From NCBI GenBank assembly GCA_016194725.1, contig JACQAW010000382.1, positions 1-15,755 of the forward strand: 15,755 nt of DNA, in the 5' to 3' direction. The notes under the pieces are model-generated. The model saw nothing but the letters and a program-made list of their open reading frames with translations, searched no databases and was not told the DNA's origin. The stretch's first letter is position 1, and every line of letters begins with the position of its first letter. Positions 7,213 through 13,846 of this stretch are shown here, piece after piece. The DNA is from Deltaproteobacteria bacterium (GTDB lineage Bacteria > Bdellovibrionota > UBA1018 > UBA923). Made by a program: the position numbers and the translations under genes.

Positions 7213-7221
7213 GTTGGGGGC

Positions 7222-8127
7222 GTGGTGGATTTCAACAAGATCGCGGTTTTCGTGCGCGTCATCGATAGCGGCAGCCTCACGCGTGCCGCGGCCTTTCTGC
7301 GCCAGCCCAAGTCGCGCGTGAGCCGCAATATCGCGGCGCTGGAAAAAGAGCTGGGTACCGCGCTTTTGTACCGCACCACCCGCCAGTTCAGTCCCACCGA
7401 AGCGGGCCGCGACCTGTACCAGCGCTGTAGGCAGCAGATCTATGAGCTGGAAGGGGCCGCGCAGGCGCTCAAAGACGCGTCTCATGAAGTTTCAGGCCTG
7501 CTGCGTATTACCGCGGCCGAAGACATGGGCTCGCTGTTACTGGGTCCGCTGATCGCGGAGCTTAAAAAGCTGCACCCTAAAGTAAGCACGCAGGTGCTGC
7601 TCTCTAATGACGTGGTTGATCTGGTCAAGGAAGGCATCGACCTGGCCATACGTGTGGGCGAGCTGGAAGATACCGGCTTGAAGGCGCGCGCCATCGGCCA
7701 CGTCGAGTTCATCTTTGCGGCCAGCCCCGGCTATCTCAAGCAAGCCGGAAGGCTGGAGTCTCTGGCCGACCTGGCCAGGCACTCTGCCCTGGTTTTCTCG
7801 CCGGAGAGTGAAGAGAGCTACTGGCTGGTCAGCGCCAACGGCCGCAAGTCCGAACGCGTTTATTTCCAGTCGCAATGCCGCGCCAACAGCACGAAAATTT
7901 TAATCGATCTGGCATTGGCCGGGCAGGGGGTGGCCCTGATTCCCGGGTTCATGTGCGTGGATGCGCTCAAGGACGGCAGGCTCAAGCGCGTGCTGCCCTC
8001 CTACTGCACCAAACCCACGGCCATTCACTTCGTATGGCCGGGGCAAAAAGAGCTTAGTCCCAAGGTCAGAGCCTTTGTCGACCTGGGATTGAAACGGCTC
8101 GGAAAATATTTTGCGCCCACCAAATGA
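7222..8127 (+). CDS. LysR-type transcriptional regulator
   Basis: The 301-residue length is typical. Residues 1-60 are the winged helix-turn-helix: FNKIAVFVRVIDSGSLTRAAA, then KSRVSRNIAALEKELGTALL and RTTRQFSPTEAG. A linker helix leads to a LysR substrate-binding domain from about residue 90, with LLLGPLIAEL near 105, DLAIRVGEL near 140 and the GQGVALIPGF segment near 235. It belongs to the large branch that reads KS-VSR-IAALE. It should be a cytosolic tetrameric activator/repressor responding to a small ligand. Start codons GTG 7222 and GTG 7225 are adjacent; GGGGG at 7216-7220 suits 7225 slightly better. It is divergent from yceI-pirin, with a perfect palindrome ten bases before its start, so control of that operon and autoregulation are the natural predictions. 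Confidence 0.93.
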   Translation: MVDFNKIAVFVRVIDSGSLTRAAAFLRQPKSRVSRNIAALEKELGTALLYRTTRQFSPTEAGRDLYQRCRQQIYELEGAAQALKDASHEVSGLLRITAAEDMGSLLLGPLIAELKKLHPKVSTQVLLSNDVVDLVKEGIDLAIRVGELEDTGLKARAIGHVEFIFAASPGYLKQAGRLESLADLARHSALVFSPESEESYWLVSANGRKSERVYFQSQCRANSTKILIDLALAGQGVALIPGFMCVDALKDGRLKRVLPSYCTKPTAIHFVWPGQKELSPKVRAFVDLGLKRLGKYFAPTK

Positions 8128-8422
8128 TCTGCCCGCGTGAGCTGCTGAAAAACCAGCACCTTCGAAAAAGCCGCTGCTGGATAAAATGCTTTTATTCACT
8201 GCGCCTGCTCAGTTCTTGGCCAGGGAAGATGTCTCTCGCATTTGGCGCCGTTTCCGCGCCTTGCGCTAACCATTCAATAAAACATGTCCGTTTTTAAGCA
8301 CCCCCACCTCGCGGGATTACCGTCGCGTGCGAGCTGCGTTGGCTTCGATCCTGCATTTACAGTCTCCATCTACAAACCGCAGTCCGTAAAGTTGGCTAAC
8401 TAAACTATCAAGGAGTCTATTA
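8128..8422 (+). other. Intergenic region between lysR and the Ser-rich surface protein gene
   Basis: This 295-base gap has no convincing gene. A 6-bp hairpin, CCAGCA (8153-8158) with TGCTGG (8175-8180), lies 25 bases after the lysR stop. It could contribute to termination but has no clean T-run. No clear promoter hexamers were found for the next gene; its ribosome site AAGGAG is at 8410-8415. Confidence 0.3.
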
Positions 8423-9523
8423 ATGTCCGGTTTCAAAATGTCCCAGTTAATATGGATTGCGGCGATCACGGTTTCGCTCAGTGGTTCAACAATGAATTTT
8501 GCCAAGGCCGACGATTCCGACGGCGACGCTGGTGTTCAAGCCCCGGCCAAGGTCGAGGCGCCTGCCGCTTCCGACGACGGTGTAGGTGATGAAGGCGGCC
8601 GCAGTAGCGGTGGCAGCTCGCGTTCCTCGAGCTCATCTTCATCTTCGCGTTCTTCGAGCTCATCTTCATCTTCGCGTTCCTCGGGCTCGTCTTATTCCTC
8701 GCCTTCGCGTTCCTCGGGCTCGTCTTATTCCTCGCCTTCGCGTTCCTCGAGTTCGTCTAATTCTTCGCCTTCCCGTTCTTCCTCTTACTCGGCTCCTTCG
8801 ACCCCTAAGTCGAAGCCGGTTGACGTTGGCGGCGGCTACACGGCCCGCACGAACCCCAACGGCGGCGTTCAGTACCGCGACGAGAAAACGGGCCGCGATG
8901 TTTCTCGCAAGCAGTTTGAAGCTCAGACCGGCAAGACGGCACGCCCAAGCTCCGACGGCAAAGGCATCCAGTTCCGCGACAACAACACTGGCCGCGACGT
9001 AAGCCAACGCAGCGTCAGAGCTGACAACAACTACAGCCGCCCTTACGTTGCTCCCAAGAACAACCCAACCGGCCGTTCCGACCGTGGCGCCGGCTACCGC
9101 CAGAACACCGTGCACATCGACAACAGCGTGCACATCTACAACACCTACCGTTCGGGCTACGGCTACGGCTACTACGACCCTTCGGGCAGCTGGTACAACT
9201 ACCACTACATGAACCGCGGTGGACTGTACGGCTACGGCTACTACGACAACTACGGCCTCTGGAACGCTGTAACCGACGCCATCATCATCAATCAGATGGC
9301 CCAGGTTCTCGCGAACCCCAACCCCCAGGTTGTGTACGTTCAGACCGGCGACGGCATGAACAACGTCAACACGGGCCAGGTCATCATCGACGAGCCATAC
9401 GACACGACCACCACGACGACGACGACCACGACGACTCCTGGTGTCGACGATTCCGGTGCACCTGCGCCGCAGACCACCACGACCACCGTGCAGAAGACGA
9501 CCTCGTCGAACAGCGCCTGGTAA
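8423..9523 (+). CDS. Exported Ser-rich repeat, Tyr/Gly-rich surface protein of unknown function
   Basis: The 366-residue product starts at ATG 8423 behind AAGGAG and has a signal peptide (about residues 1-29, ending NFAKA). After an acidic, Ala/Pro stretch it shows, in order: a Ser-rich tandem array (67-123) of 9-residue RSSSSSSSS and 11-residue RSSGSSYSSPS units; two copies of a 32-residue unit beginning TAR at 140 and 172 and containing Q-Y/F-R-D-x-x-TGRDVS; a short hydrophobic strand pair (TVHIDNSVHIYN, 229-240); a Tyr/Gly-rich stretch with two YGYGYYD copies; a hydrophobic helix (IIINQMAQVL, 287-296); and a Thr-rich tail with a run of 11 Thr. This layout suggests an extracellular or cell-surface structural or adhesive protein, perhaps glycosylated on Ser/Thr. 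I recognise no named family. It is monocistronic and ends at the terminator at 9549. The architecture resembles the protein at 12637-13785. Confidence 0.8.
   Translation: MSGFKMSQLIWIAAITVSLSGSTMNFAKADDSDGDAGVQAPAKVEAPAASDDGVGDEGGRSSGGSSRSSSSSSSSRSSSSSSSSRSSGSSYSSPSRSSGSSYSSPSRSSSSSNSSPSRSSSYSAPSTPKSKPVDVGGGYTARTNPNGGVQYRDEKTGRDVSRKQFEAQTGKTARPSSDGKGIQFRDNNTGRDVSQRSVRADNNYSRPYVAPKNNPTGRSDRGAGYRQNTVHIDNSVHIYNTYRSGYGYGYYDPSGSWYNYHYMNRGGLYGYGYYDNYGLWNAVTDAIIINQMAQVLANPNPQVVYVQTGDGMNNVNTGQVIIDEPYDTTTTTTTTTTTPGVDDSGAPAPQTTTTTVQKTTSSNSAW
8621..8773 (+). repeat. In-frame tandem repeat array encoding Ser-rich units
   Basis: Five head-to-tail units begin CGTTC(C/T)TCG: two of 27 bases (8621-8647, 8648-8674) and three of 33 bases (8675-8707, 8708-8740, 8741-8773), followed by a partial unit. 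Units 3 and 4 are identical. All unit lengths are multiples of three, so copy-number change would keep the frame. Such an array can expand or contract by slippage or recombination. Confidence 0.85.
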
Positions 9524-9548
9524 GTCCTGATCCAATAAACAAACGCCG

Positions 9549-9590
9549 CAGGGACTTCCGAATTCGTTCGGGAGTCCCTGTGGACTTTTT
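9549..9590 (+). terminator. Rho-independent terminator after the Ser-rich protein gene
   Basis: A 14-bp stem, CAGGGACTTCCGAA (9549-9562) with TTCGGGAGTCCCTG (9567-9580), has one T-G wobble, a TTCG loop and a downstream TTTTT (9586-9590). It separates the gene ending at 9523 from the gene starting near 9603-9614, so the latter should have its own promoter or depend on readthrough. Confidence 0.85.
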
Positions 9591-9613
9591 AAGAGGGGAG
9601 CGATGAAACACAA

Positions 9614-10438
9614 ATGTCTTCGATAATTTTCATCTCATTGCTTTTGGCGATTGCTCCCCAGGCGTCCACGCCGGTCTATGCCGGGGACTCGGTTCCCGAA
9701 GACGCCGACAAGATGACCGAAGTGGGCGAGTTCTTCAAAACCATCGGTCGGGCCGCGGTAATCACCAAAGACCGCATCAAGAACCGCAACAAGCCGAAGC
9801 CGCCCCATAACCCTTACGACGACAACAACCCCAATCACATTCCCTATCCGTTCGCCAATGACAAGGTTCTCGGTATCGACGGCGAAACGCTGGGCCTTTG
9901 CATGTCGCTCGTAACCAAGGCCCCGTTCGAGTATCGCAAGGACAAGACGGTCTGCGTGCCCATCGACCTGGGCAAGGGCAAGACCAAAGACCCTAATCCC
10001 AGCACCTCGGTGCTGAGCTATCTTTCGGGCAAGGAAAGATCTTGCGACCTGACCTCGGGAAAAGAAACCCAGCTGTACCGCATCTGGGGCGCCATGATGT
10101 ACCGCATGAATTTGCTGCCAGAAGAGGACTTCGTGGCCGGGCTGCCGCCCGCGCACGCCTGCTTTCTGGATTCCCTGACGTCCTTGCCCGGAGCGGGCTC
10201 GCGCGCCATGCACGGCCTGATCAAGGACTGGCACTCGAGCGCGCTGTTTTACGGCGAGGAGCAGCTCAAGCTTCACTTGTACCGGACAGAAGAAGATGCT
10301 CGTAAATACCACGTCGACAAGGCCGGCGGCGATGCCAGCTCGGCCCTGGTGCGTGGGCTGTGGAACCCCGATTTGCCGGGAAAAAAATCGCTCACCGTCG
10401 ACAAGTGCCTCGAGCGGCCCTATTTGAAAGTGAAGTAA
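9614..10438 (+). CDS. Exported protein of unknown function with possible frameshifted start
   Basis: The 274-residue product from ATG 9614 has a hydrophobic signal segment (MSSIIFISLLLAIAPQASTPVYA) cleaved near residue 23. The mature protein has a basic, Pro-rich linker around residues 52-80 and five cysteines (96, 114, 144, 183, 265). No motif of a known enzyme is visible. The odd point is the start: a good ribosome site (GAGGGGAG, 9593-9600) precedes another ATG at 9603, which reads MKHKCLR then stops in a different frame. One extra A in the AAA run at 9612-9614 would join MKHK to MSSIIF and give a standard signal peptide with a basic start. So the annotated start may be the remnant of a one-base deletion or a sequencing error. 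It converges on the gene ending at 10440, with one base between the stops. Confidence 0.7.
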   Translation: MSSIIFISLLLAIAPQASTPVYAGDSVPEDADKMTEVGEFFKTIGRAAVITKDRIKNRNKPKPPHNPYDDNNPNHIPYPFANDKVLGIDGETLGLCMSLVTKAPFEYRKDKTVCVPIDLGKGKTKDPNPSTSVLSYLSGKERSCDLTSGKETQLYRIWGAMMYRMNLLPEEDFVAGLPPAHACFLDSLTSLPGAGSRAMHGLIKDWHSSALFYGEEQLKLHLYRTEEDARKYHVDKAGGDASSALVRGLWNPDLPGKKSLTVDKCLERPYLKVK

Positions 10439-10439
10439 G

Positions 10440-10817
10440 CTATTTGCCCGGGCGGCTGGCGTAATAAGAAATGCTGCCGGTGCCTACGAGCGAGCCGTCC
10501 TTGAACTTGCAGAAGCCCGTCTCGTTTCCGTCTTCGTCCTGGCCTACCTGCAAGTCGCCATGAAACTGCTGGCGGCAGATCACCGCGCCGGGCTGCGCCC
10601 CACCCTCAAGCTTTTCGTCCAGGCCGGCCAGCGAAGACTTCGCCAGCGCTTTGTAAGCCAGGCACTTCTGCTTGCGGCAGGCCGCGCTCAGCGTCAGGTG
10701 GCGTTTCTCGTCGCGAATGAACTCAACCCACTGTCCGTGGATGCGATATTTCTGCTGAGCCGGCTTTGGTGGCTCAGCAAAGGCGGCGGACAGAAGAAAA
10801 AGCAGCAGCGCGCTCAT
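10440..10817 (-). CDS. Small exported protein, DUF333-like, coupled to the papain-like protease
   Basis: The 125-residue product has a short signal peptide (MSALLLFLLSAAFA, cleavage before EPPKP). It has four cysteines at 47, 52, 81 and 103. The C-terminal part, A-V-I-C-R-Q-Q-F, a gap, then DEDGNETGFCKFKDGS, resembles the DUF333 pattern: Cys, glycine-rich strand, polar D/G turn, G-x-C-x-F-x-D-G. DUF333 domains are small exported or lipoprotein domains of unknown role, also found beside protease-inhibitor-like domains. The match is from memory of the pattern and is not secure. Its ATG overlaps the stop of the upstream protease gene in the four bases ATGA (10814-10817), so the two are translationally coupled; AAGGA lies upstream within the protease gene. 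A role as partner, chaperone or inhibitor of that protease is an inference from this linkage. Confidence 0.68.
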   Translation of the reverse strand: MSALLLFLLSAAFAEPPKPAQQKYRIHGQWVEFIRDEKRHLTLSAACRKQKCLAYKALAKSSLAGLDEKLEGGAQPGAVICRQQFHGDLQVGQDEDGNETGFCKFKDGSLVGTGSISYYASRPGK

Positions 10818-11989
10818 TTGGAGTCCTTTTTATTCGCAACCAGCTTGGTTGTGCCGTAAATGTTATTTGCGAGCTCGTCGGCATCGACCCATACCTTTCC
10901 GGTCGCGCGCTCACAGGTCCATTTGCTGGAGTAGGGCTCGTCGCAGGTGGCGCCCCACGAGTTTTGCACCAGGAATTGGCACTTCCTCGATTTTGGATCG
11001 TAGCGTCGGCCGATCAGAATCGACGCGTGTCCGCCACAGCCATTCTTGTAATTTTTATCGTCTTCCTCGGGAGCCTTCGCCGCCCGATCCAAACCCTGGA
11101 AGCCCGGCCCGGCGGTCAGAATCTTCGAGCAATAGCGAATGATCAGCGGCTGGGTCTTCACCTTGTTGTTGAAGTGCTCGTGCAGCATGGCTTTCACTTC
11201 GGCCGGAGTGCGCGCCATGAGCCAGTCGTGCTTGATCTCGGCGTCCTTGAAATACTCCCGCTTCTCATGGGGGCATCGGATGTCGTCGTGAATTTTTGCC
11301 AGCGTGTCGCCGCGGAAGAGCTCATTGATCAGATTTTGGAAAGATTCCGTTTCGATTTCAATCCCCTGTTTGGACAGACAGTTCTTGGTCCAGGCCGCAA
11401 GCTTTTCCTTGTCTTCGGCCTGCAAGTTGGCGGTGTCGGCGATTTTGTTGATCTTCGAGTAGGCTTCCAGCCCATCGAGCAGCGATTGAAAAAGATACTG
11501 GTGGTTCTTGGGGTCGGCGATTTCCAGGTCGTCCATCACCGACTTTGGGCACGCGCCCTGGGTGAGCAGATAATCCAGCACGTCATACGAAAAGCCCCCT
11601 TCAATGGGCATGCGAAACTTGCCAGCCTTTTTATAGGTCTCGACCTTGGCCAGGCTTTTGGTTTTTCGTTCCTCGGTCAGACGGGCGTACGAGCCGTAAG
11701 CGGAATGCAGCGGCGAGATCGAAAAGGAATGGCTTTTGTCGCCGTCCTTGTCGCCGTAGGTATCGATGAAAGCTTTCGCGACTTCGGTGGCTGCGACCGA
11801 GTAGCAGATTCCCAGGTCGCCCTGGTCGGGCACCGGAACTTTTTCCATCGAGCCGCCGCAATCCAAGCGGGTGAATTCACAGCCCGCGTGCGTCTGTTTG
11901 CCCACCGCGCAGCTGGGGCGGCTGCCTGCCCAGGCGGAAGGTGACGAGTGGAATGCCAAAGCCCAGCCAACGAAAAGTAACGCTGTCAT
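10814..11989 (-). CDS. Exported papain-like (C1) cysteine protease
   Basis: From ATG 11987-11989 the product is 391 residues with a signal segment MTALLFVGWALAFHSSPSAWA. The papain catalytic set is clear: oxyanion Gln56 and nucleophile Cys62 in VPDQGDLGICYSVAATEV, His321 in NGCGGHASILIGRRYD, and Asn343 followed by Ser-Trp in FLVQNSWGATC. The Cys-to-His spacing is larger than in papain (about 160 residues) because of a long charged helical insert, roughly residues 100-290. Several extra cysteines suggest disulfides. No long I29-type propeptide precedes the Cys, so activation or inhibition must work differently. The frame continues to a TTG at 12038-12040, which would add 17 residues including Arg and Lys; neither start has a strong ribosome site, so the start is uncertain. 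It overlaps the downstream DUF333-like gene by 4 bases. Confidence 0.85.
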   Translation of the reverse strand: MTALLFVGWALAFHSSPSAWAGSRPSCAVGKQTHAGCEFTRLDCGGSMEKVPVPDQGDLGICYSVAATEVAKAFIDTYGDKDGDKSHSFSISPLHSAYGSYARLTEERKTKSLAKVETYKKAGKFRMPIEGGFSYDVLDYLLTQGACPKSVMDDLEIADPKNHQYLFQSLLDGLEAYSKINKIADTANLQAEDKEKLAAWTKNCLSKQGIEIETESFQNLINELFRGDTLAKIHDDIRCPHEKREYFKDAEIKHDWLMARTPAEVKAMLHEHFNNKVKTQPLIIRYCSKILTAGPGFQGLDRAAKAPEEDDKNYKNGCGGHASILIGRRYDPKSRKCQFLVQNSWGATCDEPYSSKWTCERATGKVWVDADELANNIYGTTKLVANKKDSK

Positions 11990-12086
11990 TGCATAAGCAT
12001 TCCAGGTCTTTGGGTTAAATTCAAGAGGTCGAAACTGCAACGTTACGATGTCGGCCGTTGGGCAAGTTTTGCCGTGTTCACCGCTT

Positions 12087-12491
12087 CTAGGCCGCGCGAC
12101 GTGGCGGCCGCTGTTGCTCGGGGCGGTCCCTTTCGCTCGGTTCCTGCGCCTTCAACGGCTTGCGTCCCTCTTTTGAAAGCATGGTCAATAAACCGTAGGC
12201 CACGGCAAACGCGAAGTTCCACCAGACCAGCGCAGTCGGTACGTTGCCGATAATCAGCGCCACGACCCACATTATGAACAGCCCAATCGAAAGCATGCCC
12301 GGACCGGAAACCTGCTCCGAACGTGGGGCCTCGGGACGCAGCGTGGCGGCGACGACAAAACTCAGGAACGCGGCCACGAAATCCAGCCACACCATCCACT
12401 GCCCGCTGCCGGCGGCATTGGTGCCACCCAGTCCAGCCAGTCCAAGAAACACCAGGCCAATTCCCAGAAGTAGCGACCATGACCGAACCAT
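12087..12491 (-). CDS. Small four-helix integral membrane protein
   Basis: The 134-residue product has four hydrophobic spans at about residues 4-23, 32-51, 66-84 and 86-105, with a basic, Pro/Arg/Gln-rich C-terminal tail (106-134) likely cytoplasmic. Pairing of spans 1-2 and 3-4 and the W-W-N-F-A-F-A-V-A-Y-G segment in span 4 are faintly like SPW-repeat membrane proteins, but I would not assign the family. The ATG at 12489-12491 is chosen because the strong AGGAGG at 12500-12505 sits eight bases upstream; the in-frame ATG at 12512 would place that site inside the gene. It lies 97 bases upstream of the TTG of the protease frame on the same strand, so it could be transcribed with the protease, but this is unproven. 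Function unknown. Confidence 0.75.
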   Translation of the reverse strand: MVRSWSLLLGIGLVFLGLAGLGGTNAAGSGQWMVWLDFVAAFLSFVVAATLRPEAPRSEQVSGPGMLSIGLFIMWVVALIIGNVPTALVWWNFAFAVAYGLLTMLSKEGRKPLKAQEPSERDRPEQQRPPRRAA

Positions 12492-12499
12492 GAAAGTAC

Positions 12500-12505
12500 C
12501 CTCCT
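12500..12505 (-). promoter_or_regulatory. Ribosome binding site deciding the ATG 12491 start
   Basis: The minus strand reads GAGGAGGG here, a near-perfect Shine-Dalgarno with an eight-base gap to ATG 12489-12491. The longer frame from ATG 12512 would contain this site and has none of its own. Confidence 0.7.
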
Positions 12506-12573
12506 CGCTCATGTGTTAGTCCTTGGCTCGTGCAATATCGTTACCATCCCCATAGGCGTCGGGCCGGAAACGA

Positions 12574-12609
12574 AGAGGCCCGGCTCTCGCAAACGAGAAC
12601 CGGGCCTCT
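12574..12609 (-). terminator. Rho-independent terminator after the PSHPTM-repeat protein gene
   Basis: A long stem, AGAGGCCCGG-x-TCTCG (12574-12589) with CGAGA-x-CCGGGCCTCT (12594-12609), has a CAAA loop and one mismatch. Read on the minus strand it begins 28 bases after the stop at 12637 and is followed by a short T-rich tail (TCGTTTCC). On the plus strand there is no T-run, which favours the minus-strand reading. Confidence 0.75.
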
Positions 12610-12636
12610 CTGTCATGGGAGGAACTGATGAAACGA

Positions 12637-13785
12637 TCAGTCGCCGCGACGAGCAACTGGAGCGGGAGCGTCAACGTAGCTGACGGTACCCCCCAATTGT
12701 TCGATGCGTTCGTTGAGCAGGCGCAGCTCAAGCAGCGCAGCGTCCGACTGCTGGTCGCTGGTAGGAACGAAAACCAGGTTCGTGGAAGGCTCGCGCAGGT
12801 CAAGCAAAGCCTTGAATGAGAACTGGCGACCGGCCGTGGTGGCGAAACCTTCGATGGTGATGGCTTCTTCGAGCATCTGGTAGTGCGTGATGGCGATGTC
12901 GTTGCGGCCGAAGCTGATCGGCTGACTCAGGCCCTGAGCGATTTTCTGCTCGAGCTGATTCATCAGATTGATCATGCCAAGGCGGAAGTTACCCTGTTCG
13001 ATCATCGGCATCGAAGCTACGCCCAGCGCGAGGTCGCGAATCGCCACGGTAGGGTAGTACACGCCGGGACGCGAAAAACGCGTCTGCAGCACAGGGTACG
13101 AACCCCAGTCCGAGCCGTACCAGGTCCGGTAGTAGTTGTCGTCCCACGAGTCGGCGTAGAGCCAGAACACGAGTGGGCAGTAGAAGTGCGTATGGATGTC
13201 ATACACGGGATAGAGCGGGTAGTAGAAGCCGCCGTAAAAACCGTGGCGATACCAGGGACGATAGTAACCGCCCCAGCGAGGGTAGTAGTTGTTGTAAACG
13301 CTGTAGCGGGTGACGAACACCGGGCGATAGCTGTTCACGTAAATGTTGCTGTGGCCGGTGACCAAAATGTTCACGCGGGTGTTGCTGCGCATGACGGTGT
13401 TGACCCGAGCGTTGGTCTGCTGCATGTGCGTGTTGTGCGCCGGCGTGGACCAGTTGCCGTGGTTGTTCACGGGAGCCGGGCGGCCGGGGTTCGAAGGACG
13501 GACTGGACCGGTGTGGCCGCCGGGATTCGAAGGATGGCTTGGCGTCGTTGGGTGACTTGGCATGGTCGGGTGGCTTGGCATCGTTGGGTGACTTGGCATG
13601 GTCGGGTGACTTGGAGCCGGGTGAAAACCACTGTTGCCACCGGAGTGGGTCGACGTTGAGGTTGAGGGACGGCTGGTCGGATGGCTTGGTGCGGGACGTG
13701 AACTGCCGCCACCACGACGTGGGCCGGCAAGTGCCGGCGTTGCGACAGCAACTGCTGCTGCTGCAATGATGATAAAGTTACGCAT
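12637..13785 (-). CDS. Exported PSHPTM-repeat, Tyr-rich protein of unknown function
   Basis: The 382-residue product starts at ATG 13783-13785 behind AGGAGA. It has a signal peptide cleaved after ALA at residue 20, then a basic, Pro/Ser/His/Gly-rich region with five hexapeptide units of PSHP(T/S) type at 58-87. Next is a polar segment with strand-like ARVNTVMRSNTRVNILVTG (126-144), followed by an aromatic block at 157-232 that is very rich in Tyr, Trp and Pro. The last 140 residues look like a folded helical domain (MINLMNQLEQKIAQGL; SDAALLELRLLNERIEQLG). The export signal and disordered repeats suggest a surface or matrix protein, but the C-terminal domain matches nothing I recognise. The one cysteine (203) argues against disulfide stabilisation. 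It ends at the terminator at 12574. The order signal, low-complexity repeats, short strands, aromatic stretch parallels the protein at 8423-9523. Confidence 0.8.
   Translation of the reverse strand: MRNFIIIAAAAVAVATPALAGPRRGGGSSRPAPSHPTSRPSTSTSTHSGGNSGFHPAPSHPTMPSHPTMPSHPTMPSHPTTPSHPSNPGGHTGPVRPSNPGRPAPVNNHGNWSTPAHNTHMQQTNARVNTVMRSNTRVNILVTGHSNIYVNSYRPVFVTRYSVYNNYYPRWGGYYRPWYRHGFYGGFYYPLYPVYDIHTHFYCPLVFWLYADSWDDNYYRTWYGSDWGSYPVLQTRFSRPGVYYPTVAIRDLALGVASMPMIEQGNFRLGMINLMNQLEQKIAQGLSQPISFGRNDIAITHYQMLEEAITIEGFATTAGRQFSFKALLDLREPSTNLVFVPTSDQQSDAALLELRLLNERIEQLGGTVSYVDAPAPVARRGD
13525..13614 (-). repeat. 18-bp tandem repeats encoding PSHPTM, with a 36-bp higher-order period
   Basis: Five in-frame 18-bp units encode PSHPTM, PSHPTM, PSHPTM, PSHPTT, PSHPSN. 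Alternate units share synonymous codons: in one register the 18 bases at 13550-13567 and 13586-13603 are identical, while those between differ. This indicates duplication of a two-unit, 36-bp block rather than single-unit slippage. Confidence 0.8.
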
Positions 13786-13846
13786 GATAATACTTCTCCT
13801 AAAAAATGAGTTACGAACTGACGGCGTTTTATCACTATGCGGTGCG

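Noticed and set aside
8621..8773. Tandem repeats considered as a CRISPR array
   Set aside because: The units abut with no unique spacers and are in frame inside a Ser-rich coding sequence.
8666..9613. 315-residue minus-strand open frame
   Set aside because: It is a shadow of the Ser/Thr-rich repeat protein: the translation is Val/Arg-rich low complexity from reading the repeats backwards and it spans the terminator at 9549-9590.
10766..11944. 392-residue plus-strand open frame
   Set aside because: It lies opposite the papain-like protease, whose active-site motifs are unmistakable. The plus-strand translation has no motif, is rich in residues expected from reverse reading of this gene, and has no ribosome site.
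11990..12040. TTG start 17 codons upstream for the papain-like protease
   Set aside because: A TTG without a ribosome site is less likely than ATG 11989, although it would add basic residues to the signal peptide. Kept as an alternative in the gene entry.
12883..13659. 258-residue plus-strand open frame
   Set aside because: Shadow of the PSHPTM-repeat protein gene; its Val/Arg/Trp-rich translation reflects the reversed Tyr- and His-rich codons.
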